Below are positions 15,820 through 24,377 of a stretch of DNA of 38,637 bases, piece after piece (the first letter of the stretch is position 1; every line of letters begins with the position of its first letter). The notes below the pieces were generated by a model that ran no database searches, was not told the origin of the DNA, and saw only the letters and a program-made list of their open reading frames with translations. The stretch covers positions 1 through 38,637 of the forward strand of contig NZ_SMJX01000049.1 in assembly GCF_004348535.1 (NCBI RefSeq), in the 5' to 3' direction. The DNA is from Actinomadura sp. KC216 (GTDB lineage: Bacteria > Actinomycetota > Actinomycetes > Streptosporangiales > Streptosporangiaceae). The position numbers and the translations under genes were made by a program.

Positions 15820-16680
15820 CTACGCGTCCCGCTTGCGGAAGGTAACGAACGCGATGGTCAGTAGAACCGCGACGCACCCGGCCATCACGCCAAGCCCGGG
15901 CCACGGATCCAGCAGGGCCGGGTCACGGTAGCCGGTCGTGATCTGTCCCCCGGCGGAGGGCGGCCAGTACTTCGCCGTCCAGTCCGAGAGCCGGCCCGGA
16001 AGCGCCGGACCGAACGCCGGCATGATCAGCAACGCCGCGAAGAGGGTGGTCACCGTCGCCGTGGTGCTGCGGATCAGCGTTCCCAAGGCAAGCCCCAGAA
16101 GCCCGGCGAGCGCCAGGAAGAGAGCACCGCCGAGGATGGCCCGCCATACTCCAGGGTCCGACAGCGCCAGATGCGGGACGCCCGCACCCTTGAGCGCCGC
16201 CTGGCCGGCGAGGAACCCGGTGAAGGTGGTCAGCAGCCCGGCCAGGAATGCGATCACAGCGAACACGGCGGCCTTGGCCGCGAGTACCCGGCTCCGGTGG
16301 GGGACGGCGGTCAGCGTGCTGACGATGGTCCGGCTGCCGTGTTCGGCGGTGATGACCAGGCCGCCCAGGAGCGCGATGGTGACCTGGGCCAGCATGTACC
16401 CCTTCAGGCTGAGGGCCAGGGGGTCGAAGGTGAGCTTGTCCGCGGCCGGCATCGAGGCGTACTCGTCCCCGGCGGACGAGCCGTTGAGCGCTGCCAGCCC
16501 TGCTCCGAGGACCAGTGTGCCGAGGACGACGTACAGGGTCGAGCGCATCGTGCGGATCTTGATCCACTCGGCGTGGAGGGAATGCCGGAGCGTCACCCTG
16601 CCCGCCGGTCGCCGGGGCGGTGCCTCCACCGTCCCCGAGCGACGGGTCCGAGTGCGAATGTCGGTGGCGCTCTTGCTCAT
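15820..16680 (-). CDS. ABC-2 type transporter permease subunit
   Basis: A 286-residue membrane protein with a charged cytoplasmic N-terminus and about six hydrophobic segments. The first is at YVVLGTLVLGAGLAAL and the last at AGCVAVLLTIAFVTF, followed by a short basic tail (RKRDA). The large first extracytoplasmic loop (GSSAGDEYASMPAADKL) is typical of ABC-2 permeases of the BcrB/NatB kind. It overlaps the stop of the ATPase gene by 4 bases, so the two subunits are made together. It lies 113 bases upstream of the response-regulator gene on the same strand, so exporter and two-component system may be co-transcribed. Substrate is probably a lipid, peptide or antibiotic; it cannot be read from sequence. 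Confidence 0.9.
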   Translation of the reverse strand: MSKSATDIRTRTRRSGTVEAPPRRPAGRVTLRHSLHAEWIKIRTMRSTLYVVLGTLVLGAGLAALNGSSAGDEYASMPAADKLTFDPLALSLKGYMLAQVTIALLGGLVITAEHGSRTIVSTLTAVPHRSRVLAAKAAVFAVIAFLAGLLTTFTGFLAGQAALKGAGVPHLALSDPGVWRAILGGALFLALAGLLGLALGTLIRSTTATVTTLFAALLIMPAFGPALPGRLSDWTAKYWPPSAGGQITTGYRDPALLDPWPGLGVMAGCVAVLLTIAFVTFRKRDA

Positions 16681-17594
16681 CGAACGGCTTCCTTGTCGGA
16701 GGAGTACTCGATGCTGTCCCGGGTCAGGTCCATGAAGGCATGCTCAAGGGATGTCTGCCTGAGGGTCAGCTCGTGCAGCTCGACGCCTGCGGTCGCCGCC
16801 AGCGCGCCGATTCCGGCGGAGTCGAGTCCGGTCACGGCCAGGCCGTCCGCGCCATGAGCCCGCACGGTGGCGCCCACCGCCGTGAGCCGGTGACCGAGCA
16901 CATCCGCGTGCGGGCTGCGCACGACCACCTCCCGGTCGGAGTGCGAGGCGATGAACTCGGCCATGCTGGTGTCGGCGATCAGCCGCCCCCGGCCGACGAC
17001 GATCAGGTGATCGACGGTGAGTTCGATCTCGCTCATCAGATGGCTGGACATCATCACGGCCCTCCCCTCGGCGGCCATGCGCCGCATGAGCTTGCGGATC
17101 CAGACGATGCCCTCGGGGTCGAGTCCGTTGAGCGGCTCATCGAGCACGAGCACCGGCGGGTCCCCGAGGAGGGCGGCCGCGATACCGAGCCGCTGCTTCA
17201 TCCCGAGCGAATACGTCCCGGCCGCTCGCCGCGCCACACCTGTCAGTCCCACCTCGTCCAGGACCGTGTCGACGCGGCGACGCGTGAGCCCGTTACTGGC
17301 CGCGAGTGCCAGCAGGTGGTGGTAGGCGCTGCGGCTGGGCAGGACCGCCCCGGCGTCCAGCAGTGCGCCGACGGCCTTCAGCGGCGCGGGCTGAGCGGCG
17401 ACCGGCCGCCCGCCGACCGTGGCCGTGCCGGAGGTGGGGGCGTCCAGGCCCAGAATCATGCGCATGGTCGTCGACTTCCCGGCGCCGTTCGGCCCGAGGA
17501 AGCCGGTGACCTCCCCGGGACGGACGGTGAAAGTCAGGTCCTCAACGGCCGACACCTCGCCGTAGCGCTTGGTGAGCCCGCGAACCTCGATCAT
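16677..17594 (-). CDS. ABC-2 exporter ATP-binding subunit (BcrA/DrrA-like)
   Basis: A 305-residue ATPase. The start at 17594 (MIEVRGLTKRYG) follows TGGAGG; the frame is open for 20 more codons upstream, but that part is not family-like. Walker A is GPNGAGKST at about 38-46, the ABC signature is YSLGMKQRLGIAAAL, and Walker B is PVLVLDEPLNGLDPEG. The switch histidine is in MMSSHLMSEIE. The signature has SLGMKQR in place of SGGQ, as is normal for the BcrA/DrrA group. The C-terminal 80 residues form the usual regulatory extension. With the adjoining permease it forms an exporter. The gene begins the minus-strand run that continues into the two-component system. Confidence 0.93.
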   Translation of the reverse strand: MIEVRGLTKRYGEVSAVEDLTFTVRPGEVTGFLGPNGAGKSTTMRMILGLDAPTSGTATVGGRPVAAQPAPLKAVGALLDAGAVLPSRSAYHHLLALAASNGLTRRRVDTVLDEVGLTGVARRAAGTYSLGMKQRLGIAAALLGDPPVLVLDEPLNGLDPEGIVWIRKLMRRMAAEGRAVMMSSHLMSEIELTVDHLIVVGRGRLIADTSMAEFIASHSDREVVVRSPHADVLGHRLTAVGATVRAHGADGLAVTGLDSAGIGALAATAGVELHELTLRQTSLEHAFMDLTRDSIEYSSDKEAVR

Positions 17595-17689
17595 CGGATC
17601 CTCCAGGATGGGTGTGCTGCGAAGTGCGCACCGTCGAGGTGCGGCCGAGACCAAGGTTGGCCGGGGTCTCTGGGAGCAGGTGGGCGAAC

Positions 17690-17707
17690 ATGTGAGCCGT
17701 ATGTGAG
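17690..17707 (+). promoter_or_regulatory. Direct repeat ATGTGAG-N4-ATGTGAG (putative response-regulator site)
   Basis: Two exact ATGTGAG copies start at 17690 and 17701, one helical turn apart, about 100 bases upstream of the ABC-2 ATPase start. Period 11 fits OmpR-family tandem binding. Assigning it to the adjacent regulator is inference. Confidence 0.5.
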
Positions 17708-17784
17708 AGCCGGCCCACAGGATGCTGGAAATACCCAGTTCAGGGCACGGTCACTGTCGTGAAGGCGCTCTTCCGGCGATGAGA

Positions 17785-17803
17785 CTCACAAACAACTCAC
17801 AAA
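17785..17803 (-). promoter_or_regulatory. Direct repeat TTTGTGAG-N3-TTTGTGAG (second putative response-regulator site)
   Basis: On the plus strand CTCACAAA starts at 17785 and 17796, so on the minus strand it reads TTTGTGAG twice with period 11. It shares the TGTGAG core and the spacing with 17690-17707, in the opposite orientation and about 95 bases away. Confidence 0.5.
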
Positions 17804-18129
17804 CCCGCGGACCGCCCTTGCCCGGGCCTACCAGACGAAGCTTCGCCGGGGAGTTCACCGCCGGGCGGCCACTCCCGGCCGGAAGCAGGCTGTTGATAGG
17901 TGCTTTGAGCCGTTCGGCGAGTTGGTGAGAGTTGATCAGGCGGCCGGGCGGCCGCCATTGCGGGCCGGTACTGCATGCTCAGCAGTGGATCAGGCCCAAG
18001 ACAACGTCGAAGTAGGAGCCGGCATCGGTGACTACTACGATCGACGCCTCCGCCGCCCCGCCGTCGGCAGCGCCGTGAGCGGGCGTATCGGCACAAGGGG
18101 AGATTGCTCGGCGGGGCCGCTCATCTCCA

Positions 18130-21015
18130 TCAATGCCGTCGGGTGTCGAAGAGGCCGGCTTGGTGGGCTCGGGAGGCGGCCTCGGTGCGGGTGGCGACGC
18201 CGAGTTTGGTGAGGATTCTGGTCACATGGGTGGCGACGGTGTTGGTGGTGATGAACAGGTCCTCGGCGATCTGGGGGTTGGATCGGCCGCGGGCGAGTAG
18301 GCGCAGCACGTCCAGTTCGCGGGGGGTGAGGTCGAAGACATTGCGCGCTGGGGCCGTGGCCGCGTCGCCGAGGCGGCCACGGTCGATGAGGTCGTTGATG
18401 CGCGCGAGTAGCGGTTCGGCGCCCAGATCGGTGGCGATGGCGTGTGCTTCGCGAAGTCGGGAGCGGGCGCCGGGCCGGTTGTTGGTGGCCAGGGCGGTGC
18501 TTGCGGCGTCGGTCAGGACGGCCGCGGTCTCGTAGCGGTTTCCGAGGTCGCGCCAGGCCGCGGCGGCCCGGCCCCACGCGGGCAGGCCGGCGGAGGTGGC
18601 GGTCGCGTGGAAGGTGACGCGGTAGGCGGTGAGCGTCGGGGTGGCGGATTGCACGCCGGCGACCATGCGGTCGAGGTCTGCGAGTCGTTCGGTGGTCTGG
18701 TGGGCGACCTGCCGGTTTCGTGGGGCTGAGGTCCGCCGGGCACGCTGGACGCGGGCCCCGAGGACGGCGAGCCGCAGCAGGTGGTGTGGGGGCCAGGCGG
18801 GTGGCGGTGTCAGGTACTCGCCGAGGATGCGGTCGGCCAGGCCCGGGTCACCCTGGTCGAGTGCCCAGGCGATCCGCTGCAGGGCCAGTGCGGCTTTGGC
18901 CTCGGTCGCTCCGAGCGTGTGCCGGGCGAACTCGGTCAGCTGACGCAGCAGCGTCTCGAACCGGCCGGTCTCGCCACGGCAGCGTGCGATGTCGGCGGCC
19001 GCCAGCCACAGGTACGCGGCATACAGCGGCGGCGGGTCTTCGGTGAGGGCGTCCTGGACGACCACGAGGGCCTCATCCCATCGGCCCAGGAACGTCAGCG
19101 GGGAAGCGCGTGCCGCGGCGAGCATGCTGCCGCGGGATCGGGCCTGGCCGAGCCGTTCGGCGGCCTGCTGTCCGGCGTGGGCCATATCGGCCGCCTGCGC
19201 GTACCGGCCGGAGGCCTCGATGACATCCGCCTCCCATTGGAAGGTGGTCAGGAAGGTGTGCTCGTCCCCGACCGCCTCGGCGATACGGCGCGCCTCACCG
19301 AAGGTGCTCCTGGCCGATTCCAGTTCCCCGGCCGCACCGTCAAGCTGGGCCACGACCAGCAGGGCCGGTGCTCGCAGGCGGTCGTCGTCGAGCCGCTCGG
19401 CGAGGCGCAGCGCCTCGTCCGCGTGGTGCCGGACCTTGTCGGGGTGATGCGCCACGACGCCCACGAAACCCAGGGCGGACAGCAGCCGGCTGCGCAGCGC
19501 GTCGGAGGCATCCGACCCGCCTGGTGGCACAAGCGTGATCGCGCGCTCCAGGTCGGAGGCTCCGCCGCCGTCGGTGCGGTTCTGCATGCGGCCACGCAGG
19601 CCGAGCAGCCTGGCCACGCGGTGCGGATCCACCGCCGCGTCGAGCAGGTCCAACGCCGCGGTGCAGTGGGCGATGCCGACAGCGGACTTGCCCGCCGCGA
19701 AGGCCGCGGCGGCCGCCTGCTCCAACACCGCCGCACGGTCGGCGCCGATGAGATGCGACGGGTCGGCGACCTGAGTCCACCGCGCGAGAACCAGGTCGAG
19801 TAGGTGAAGCTGTTCGTCGTAGGCGTTCTGGCGGCCGGCGCGCTCGGCGGCCCGCCATGCGACCGGCAACGCGCGCGCGAACTCCCCAGCGGCCGCCCAA
19901 TGCTCTGCCAGTGCGGCACCGTCGGGTGCGCGAGAAGCGAGTGCGCCGGCGTACCGGGCGTGCATGCGCCGCTGCCTGGTCGGCAGCAGCGAGGCGTACA
20001 CCGCCTCCCGGATCAGGTCGTGTCGGACCGCGTACCCCGCTTGTCCGGCTACCACGAGTTCTCGCCCGACCAGGTCGTTCAGGACCGTCGCCAGCGATTC
20101 CTCGGGCATCGTGGTGATCTCGTGCAGGAGCTCGTCGGTCAGTTCGGCGCCGGCGACCGCCAAGCTCTCCATCACCTCGAGTGCAGGGCCGGGCAGGCCG
20201 CTGATCCGATCGAGCAGCAGGGTTTTCAGGTCGTCGGCCGCCGCCTCATCGGCGTCGCGCAGCACCTCGACGAACAGCGGGTTACCGCCGCTGCGCCGGT
20301 GGATCCGGGCGCTCCTGGACGGGTCCGGCGGCCGCCCGTCGAGGGCGGCGAGAAACTCGGCCACATGCTCGTGCTCCAGCGGCTCCAGAGCCAGGCGCAC
20401 CACGTCACCGCCGCGGCCCAGTTCAGCGAGCAGCCGCCGGTTCGGGTGGCCCGCGGCAAGCTCACCGGTACGGACGGTGCCGATCAGCAGAACGGCACAG
20501 CCGGCCAGATTGCGGGCCAGATAGGCGAACAGCTCCCGGCTGGAGGCGTCAGCCCAGTGCAGGTCCTCGACCACCAGGACGACCGGCGCTGCCTCCGACA
20601 CCCGGCTGATCAACGCCAGCATCTCCTCCAGCAGCCGGGTCCGCCCGTATCGCCGCGGCGCCGGACCGAGCTCCGGCAGCCAGTCACCGAGCGCGGATCC
20701 CGCCGGCGCCAGCAGAGCCCTCACTCGATCGGGACCAAGCCGGCGGACGAGTTCGCGCACGACGGCGACGAACGGCACGTACGGAGCGCCCTCCGCGCCA
20801 AGCTCCAGGCAGCCTCCGGCCAGGACCAGCGGCGCGCCGGGAAGGTCACGCGTCACGGCGGCGACCAGCCGGGACTTGCCGATCCCCGCCTCACCGGAGA
20901 CCAGCACCGTGACCGGCCGACGCGTCCGAGCCCGCTCGTAGGCCGCCAGGATCGCGGTGCGCTGCGTCTCCCGGCCGACCAGGGCCGGACCAGCGGCCGA
21001 CCCGACCGTCACCAT
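18130..21015 (-). CDS. Large ATP-binding LuxR regulator (LAL / AAA-TPR-LuxR)
   Basis: A protein of about 961 residues. I start at ATG 21015 ([16 protein letters not shown]), which sits right after GGGAGGGGG; the overlapping GTG at 21012 has better spacing, and an ATG at 21096 is possible. The ATPase module has Walker [10 protein letters not shown] at about 41-49 and Walker [16 protein letters not shown], about 90 residues later. The middle is a long alpha-helical TPR-like stretch rich in Ala and Leu. The C-terminus is a LuxR helix-turn-helix ([20 protein letters not shown], then [19 protein letters not shown]). Members are pathway activators, often of secondary-metabolite or sugar regulons. 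It diverges from the RibD-type reductase gene across 214 bases. The target is unknown. Confidence 0.93.
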   Translation of the reverse strand: MVTVGSAAGPALVGRETQRTAILAAYERARTRRPVTVLVSGEAGIGKSRLVAAVTRDLPGAPLVLAGGCLELGAEGAPYVPFVAVVRELVRRLGPDRVRALLAPAGSALGDWLPELGPAPRRYGRTRLLEEMLALISRVSEAAPVVLVVEDLHWADASSRELFAYLARNLAGCAVLLIGTVRTGELAAGHPNRRLLAELGRGGDVVRLALEPLEHEHVAEFLAALDGRPPDPSRSARIHRRSGGNPLFVEVLRDADEAAADDLKTLLLDRISGLPGPALEVMESLAVAGAELTDELLHEITTMPEESLATVLNDLVGRELVVAGQAGYAVRHDLIREAVYASLLPTRQRRMHARYAGALASRAPDGAALAEHWAAAGEFARALPVAWRAAERAGRQNAYDEQLHLLDLVLARWTQVADPSHLIGADRAAVLEQAAAAAFAAGKSAVGIAHCTAALDLLDAAVDPHRVARLLGLRGRMQNRTDGGGASDLERAITLVPPGGSDASDALRSRLLSALGFVGVVAHHPDKVRHHADEALRLAERLDDDRLRAPALLVVAQLDGAAGELESARSTFGEARRIAEAVGDEHTFLTTFQWEADVIEASGRYAQAADMAHAGQQAAERLGQARSRGSMLAAARASPLTFLGRWDEALVVVQDALTEDPPPLYAAYLWLAAADIARCRGETGRFETLLRQLTEFARHTLGATEAKAALALQRIAWALDQGDPGLADRILGEYLTPPPAWPPHHLLRLAVLGARVQRARRTSAPRNRQVAHQTTERLADLDRMVAGVQSATPTLTAYRVTFHATATSAGLPAWGRAAAAWRDLGNRYETAAVLTDAASTALATNNRPGARSRLREAHAIATDLGAEPLLARINDLIDRGRLGDAATAPARNVFDLTPRELDVLRLLARGRSNPQIAEDLFITTNTVATHVTRILTKLGVATRTEAASRAHQAGLFDTRRH

Positions 21016-21184
21016 CCCCCTCCCAAGCCCGGACTCGATCTCATCAGGTCTGACGACGACAGCATGCCATCCTGGGGGGCAACCTGGTTCAGCCATCCCG
21101 AACAAGCGAGCGTGCCGCCCGCCGAGCTCTGCCCCGGCGCGGCGGTCGCCGATCTGGGCAGTTGCCGCACTCCAAGACATGAGC

Positions 21185-21211
21185 ACGGGTCCCGACTTCG
21201 ACCGGACCCGT
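21185..21211. promoter_or_regulatory. Inverted repeat ACGGGTCC-N11-GGACCCGT before the reductase gene
   Basis: A perfect 8-base inverted repeat (21185-21192 and 21204-21211) lies just upstream of the GGAAGGA ribosome site and GTG start of the reductase. It could be an operator in the divergent LuxR/reductase region or an mRNA hairpin near the start. No direct evidence separates the two. Confidence 0.4.
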
Positions 21212-21229
21212 GGAACGGAAGGAACCACC

Positions 21230-21841
21230 GTGCCGAAGAGCACTGAACCGCAACGCAAGGTCATAGCCGACGCTGTCGTATCGATTGATGGATACACCAG
21301 TACGGGACCCGATGACGACATGAGCTGGGCCATGGAGCACATTACGAGTGACCAGAGCGAGATCCTCTACGAGGGGATTTGGCGTGGCGTGAGTACCGCG
21401 ATCGTGGGCCGGACCAACTGGGAAGGCTTCACATCCGTATGGCCCGGCCTGACCAGCGACCCGAACAGTTCGGCCCGAACTCGTGATCTAGGCAACTGGC
21501 TCGCCGCCGTCGAGAAGGTGGTCTTCTCCAGGACGCTCCAGCAGGCGGATCTGGAGAAGACCGAGTGGACCAATGCCCGGATCTCCCGGAATCTCGAAGC
21601 AGAGGTACGGTCACTCAAGGCCGCGCCGGGTCGCGACATTCTCGTCCTGAACAGCGCCAGCATCATTCAGGCGCTACTCAAGGCAGACCTGATCGACGAG
21701 CTCCATATGACCGTGGTCCCAGCAACCCTCGGCGCGGGAGTACGCCTCCTTCCCGACGGCTTCGCATCGAGATGGGAACTCGCCCACGCCACCACCATCC
21801 CCGCGACAGGCGCTGTCGCTCTGTGCTACCGGCGACCATGA
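21230..21841 (+). CDS. Dihydrofolate reductase / RibD C-terminal domain family protein
   Basis: A 203-residue protein. The start is GTG 21230 ([10 protein letters not shown]), chosen because GGAAGGA lies at the right distance; an ATG at 21179 would add 17 residues across the inverted repeat. The fold is shown by [19 protein letters not shown] at the N-terminus, [47 protein letters not shown] and the ending [15 protein letters not shown]. This small actinobacterial group resembles the RibD reductase domain. Members bind NADPH, but most have no proven substrate, and it is not the housekeeping FolA. A GC-rich hairpin follows the stop. Nothing ties it functionally to its neighbours. Confidence 0.85.
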   Translation: MPKSTEPQRKVIADAVVSIDGYTSTGPDDDMSWAMEHITSDQSEILYEGIWRGVSTAIVGRTNWEGFTSVWPGLTSDPNSSARTRDLGNWLAAVEKVVFSRTLQQADLEKTEWTNARISRNLEAEVRSLKAAPGRDILVLNSASIIQALLKADLIDELHMTVVPATLGAGVRLLPDGFASRWELAHATTIPATGAVALCYRRP

Positions 21842-22106
21842 GCTGATGTTGGGCGACCTCCGCGTGAGGCTGTAGAGCACACGGTTCCGAGGGCCCCGGC
21901 GCAGCAATGCGCCGGGGCGACCCGGTGAGAAGAGGAGTACAGCACCCGCCGTCACTCCAGGAGCCCGTACACCGGTGACATGGGATCCGGCGTCGAACGG
22001 GACATCGCGGAGGCCAAGACCGCCGTGGCGCGGGGCTGAACAAGCACAGGAGCATCCTCACCCATCGAGCAACGGGACATGCACTCCCCCGGACGTCGCG
22101 GATAGT
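21842..22106. other. Gap with hairpin, no recognised gene
   Basis: The 265 bases between the reductase stop and the MFS remnant hold the hairpin at 21893-21918 and short frames on both strands. None has a recognisable domain. Some of this stretch may be the eroded 3' part of the MFS gene, but no membrane-like translation survives here. Confidence 0.4.
21893..21918 (+). terminator. Strong hairpin after the reductase gene
   Basis: GCCCCGGCGCA (21893-21903) pairs perfectly with TGCGCCGGGGC (21908-21918) around a GCAA tetraloop, 51 bases after the stop. There is no U-tract. It is a probable terminator of the plus-strand gene. Confidence 0.6.
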
Positions 22107-22712
22107 TCAGGTACGCGATCTCCACACGGACCGCCTCTCCGCCGAGCACCTGGCTCCGGCTATGGCGACGTTCACCAGGAAGGCCGAGCCCCACCAGAAA
22201 TGCTCCAGCAGCCAGTCGCCCACGATCGGCCCAGGCCACCGCTCCGATCCCGGCCGTATCCCCCAGGTCGCTATCGCCCGCTCTTGCTGGACGGGTCGGT
22301 GCAGACGTTGACCAGGATCGACAAGGTGACCGGGAACACCAGCGTGCTGCCGAGGCCCATGGCGGCGCGCAGGGCGATCAACTGGCCGGGCGCGTCGGCC
22401 AGCGACGCCATCAGCGAGGCCAGGGCGATGATGGCCAGCCCAGGGTGGGCATGCCCTTCCGGCCGTAGCGTTCCCCGAGGTTACCGCCGACCAGCAGGAA
22501 GCCGGCGAACGCCACCACGCAGGCGTCGATGATCCATTGCAACTGGCCGGTGGAGGCGCCAGGTCGGCTCGGGTCGAGGGCGGCGCGATGTTGAGGACGG
22601 TGGTCTCCATGACACTCAGCAGGACCGGAAGACCTAGCACGGCCAGGACGGTCCATCGTCGTGGGCTCGGCATCGAGCCGGCCTCAGCGGTGCCTGTCAG
22701 GGGAACGGTCAT
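22107..22712 (-). pseudogene. Frameshifted, truncated MFS drug-antiporter remnant (DHA2/EmrB-QacA type)
   Basis: The start survives as an ATG at 22712, overlapping the aldo/keto reductase stop by 4 bases. MFS sequence then jumps between frames: LGLPVLLSVMETTVLNIA, then STGQLQWIIDACVVAFAG and LLVGGNLGERYGRKGM in a second frame. Next comes ALASLMASLADAPGQLIALR and VFPVTLSILVNV in the third frame, then QQERAIATWG, AGIGAV and GDWLLEHFWWGSAFLVNV in others. At least five shifts are needed, and the sequence stops after about five of the expected 14 helices. The 4-base overlap shows it was once the second gene of an operon with the reductase. It cannot make a transporter now. Confidence 0.88.
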
Positions 22713-23596
22713 GCAGGTCCGCTCCGCTCGGTGAGCCGCTGGTATTGCTCGTTGCTGAGCTTGATGGCGGCCGCGTGCGCGTTCTCCTGCAGGCGGTGCG
22801 GCGTCGCGGTGCCGGGGATGGGGAGCATCACCGGGGAGTGTTGAAGCAGCCAGGCCAGCGCGATCTGGGCGGTGGTGTGGTCGGCGAGCCCTTCGATGTG
22901 GGTGAAGGTGCCGAAGGTGGAAAGGTCTCCGCTGCCGAGCGGTCCCCAGGGGATGAAGGCGATGCCCTGCTGCTCGCAGTGGCCCAGGACGTGGTCCCAG
23001 TGCCGGGTCGCGAGGTTGTAGTGATTCTGCACCGAGACGATCTCGACGATCTCGCGGGCCGCCTGGATGTCGGCGATGTCGACCTCCGACAGGCCGATAT
23101 GACGGATCTTCCCGGCTTCCTGCAGCTCTTTGACCGCGCCCAGGGTGTCGGCCAGCGGCACCCGCGGGTCGATCCGGTGCAGCTGGTAGAGGTCCAGGCA
23201 GTCCACGCCGAGCCGGCGCAAGCTGGTCTCGACGCCCTGGCGAATGAACTCCGGCAGGCCCACCGCCTCCCACTGGCCTGGCCCGGGCCGGACGCCGCCG
23301 CCCTTGGTGGCGACCACGATTCCGTCATAGGGGTGCAGGGCGTCCCTGATCAGTTCCTCGTTGGTGAACGGCCCGTAGGCCTCGGCCGTGTCGATGAAGT
23401 CCATCCCGAGCTCGACCGCGCGGCGCAGAACCGCGATCGCGCCGTCGCGGTCGGCGGGGTCGCCCCAGGTCCCGGGACCGGTCAACCGGATGGCGCCGTA
23501 GCCGAGGCGATGCACACGCAGGTCCCCGAGCTCGATGGTGCCGCTCAGATGCGCGGGGCGCTGGAGAGGGTGAGTGGTCGTCTGCCGGTGGTTCAT
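22709..23596 (-). CDS. Aldo/keto reductase
   Basis: A 295-residue NADPH-dependent oxidoreductase with the (beta/alpha)8 barrel. Catalytic residues are all visible: Asp and Tyr in FIDTAEAYGPF, Lys in VVATKGGG, and His in LYQLHRIDP. Cofactor-binding parts near the C-terminus include PIPGTATPHRLQENAHAA. It resembles actinobacterial members annotated as oxidoreductases of the AKR13-like group. It is divergently transcribed from a MerR regulator over a 52-base region with a perfect dyad, so induction through that regulator is likely. Its operon partner, an MFS exporter, is decayed. A role in detoxifying a reactive carbonyl is an inference from the MerR pairing. Confidence 0.92.
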   Translation of the reverse strand: MNHRQTTTHPLQRPAHLSGTIELGDLRVHRLGYGAIRLTGPGTWGDPADRDGAIAVLRRAVELGMDFIDTAEAYGPFTNEELIRDALHPYDGIVVATKGGGVRPGPGQWEAVGLPEFIRQGVETSLRRLGVDCLDLYQLHRIDPRVPLADTLGAVKELQEAGKIRHIGLSEVDIADIQAAREIVEIVSVQNHYNLATRHWDHVLGHCEQQGIAFIPWGPLGSGDLSTFGTFTHIEGLADHTTAQIALAWLLQHSPVMLPIPGTATPHRLQENAHAAAIKLSNEQYQRLTERSGPA

Positions 23597-23613
23597 GCGT
23601 CATAGGCTGACCT

Positions 23614-23629
23614 CTCAAGCCAACTTGAG
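23614..23629. promoter_or_regulatory. Putative MerR operator (CTCAAG-N4-CTTGAG)
   Basis: A perfect 6+6 dyad CTCAAG-ccaa-CTTGAG lies in the 52-base gap between the divergent reductase and MerR genes. Short dyads of this kind between the -35 and -10 of a long-spacer promoter are the standard MerR-family target. I could not fix the promoter elements. Confidence 0.6.
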
Positions 23630-23648
23630 CGCAACCCTGGAGACGCCG

Positions 23649-24068
23649 GTGAGTGACGAGCTGTACTCGATCACTGAGGTCGCGCGCGCGTTCGGTGTCC
23701 GCGTCTCGGCCCTGCGCTACTACGAGGAACGCGGCCTGCTGCGCCCGACCTGCCGGCGGGCCAGAGTCCGCTACTACGACCGCGCGGCGCTCCGCTCGCT
23801 GGCGCTGCTGCAGCTGTGGCATGTCGACGGGATGATGAGCCTGGACGACACCACGACGCTCATGACAGCGCCGGACCCGGCCCGCTGGCGAGACACCCTC
23901 GCCACCCGCGCCGACGACCTCGAACAGCAGATCAAACACCTGCGCGCGGCCAAGGACGCCCTGGACCACTTCCTGAGCTGCACCAGCGAAGACCCCGCAA
24001 CCTGCCCGGTCGTCGAGGAGATCCTCAGCCACCGAATCGACCGGGCCCTGAACGGCCTGCCGGACTAA
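23649..24068 (+). CDS. MerR-family transcriptional regulator
   Basis: A 139-residue protein. The start is GTG 23649 (VSDELYSITEVARAFG), preceded by CTGGAG. The winged helix-turn-helix occupies about 6-75, with SITEVARAFGVRVSALRYYE, ERGLLRP and RVRYYDRAALRSLALLQ. A coiled-coil dimerisation helix follows (WRDTLATRADDLEQQIKHLRA, interrupted by no proline). The C-terminus has two cysteines (SCTSEDPATCPV), which might sense metal or redox state, though the spacing fits no described metal class. It diverges from the aldo/keto reductase and its dead MFS partner. These are its likely targets through the CTCAAG/CTTGAG dyad. A carbonyl or drug inducer is a guess. Confidence 0.9.
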   Translation: MSDELYSITEVARAFGVRVSALRYYEERGLLRPTCRRARVRYYDRAALRSLALLQLWHVDGMMSLDDTTTLMTAPDPARWRDTLATRADDLEQQIKHLRAAKDALDHFLSCTSEDPATCPVVEEILSHRIDRALNGLPD

Positions 24069-24377
24069 CCCCCGCCGGGACGGCTCATATCCCCCCTCCG
24101 CCAGCGAGAAGAGCGGGGGCGTCCGCCCGCGGAGGCCATGAGTTCGCGGTCGACGACCCGGGCGCCGTCGAACTCCGAGCAGAAGCCCCTCGTCGGTCTT
24201 GGTCATACACCTCGACTACCGGCGAGGGCGCCTGCTGGTCGGCTCACCGGCCCGCCTGATCGAGGGTGGACGGTGTGCCGCGCCGGGGCAGGCTCGGCCA
24301 GGCGGCCCCACGCGGACAGCTTCATCTCTACCCTCAGGCTCCGCGGCGCGGTTCGGCCGTCCGCCCCAGGCGCCACG
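24069..24377. other. Gap between convergent MerR and CynX-like genes, no recognised gene
   Basis: These 309 bases contain short frames on both strands with no recognisable domain or good ribosome site. CCCCCGC at 24070 and GCGGGGG near 24112 could pair over a long loop, but this is not a convincing terminator. Possibly remains of a lost gene. Confidence 0.4.

Larger units (their letters stand above)
17595..18129. other. Intergenic region with two direct-repeat sites, no recognised gene
   Basis: This 535-base gap lies between the ABC-2 ATPase and the stop of the LuxR regulator. It contains the two 11-base-period direct repeats listed separately. Short open frames on both strands have no recognisable family, ribosome site or consistent codon pattern. 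Part of it, about 17800-18100, may be a decayed gene, but nothing can be identified. Confidence 0.5.

Noticed and set aside
17797..18129. Possible small genes in the gap before the LuxR regulator
   Set aside because: Short Arg/Gly-rich frames on both strands, typical of random high-GC DNA; one minus-strand stretch looks weakly protein-like but has no identifiable domain.
22713..23273. Open frame extending the MFS remnant upstream to a 388-residue protein
   Set aside because: This part is a shadow of the aldo/keto reductase in another frame; MFS similarity begins only at the ATG at 22712.
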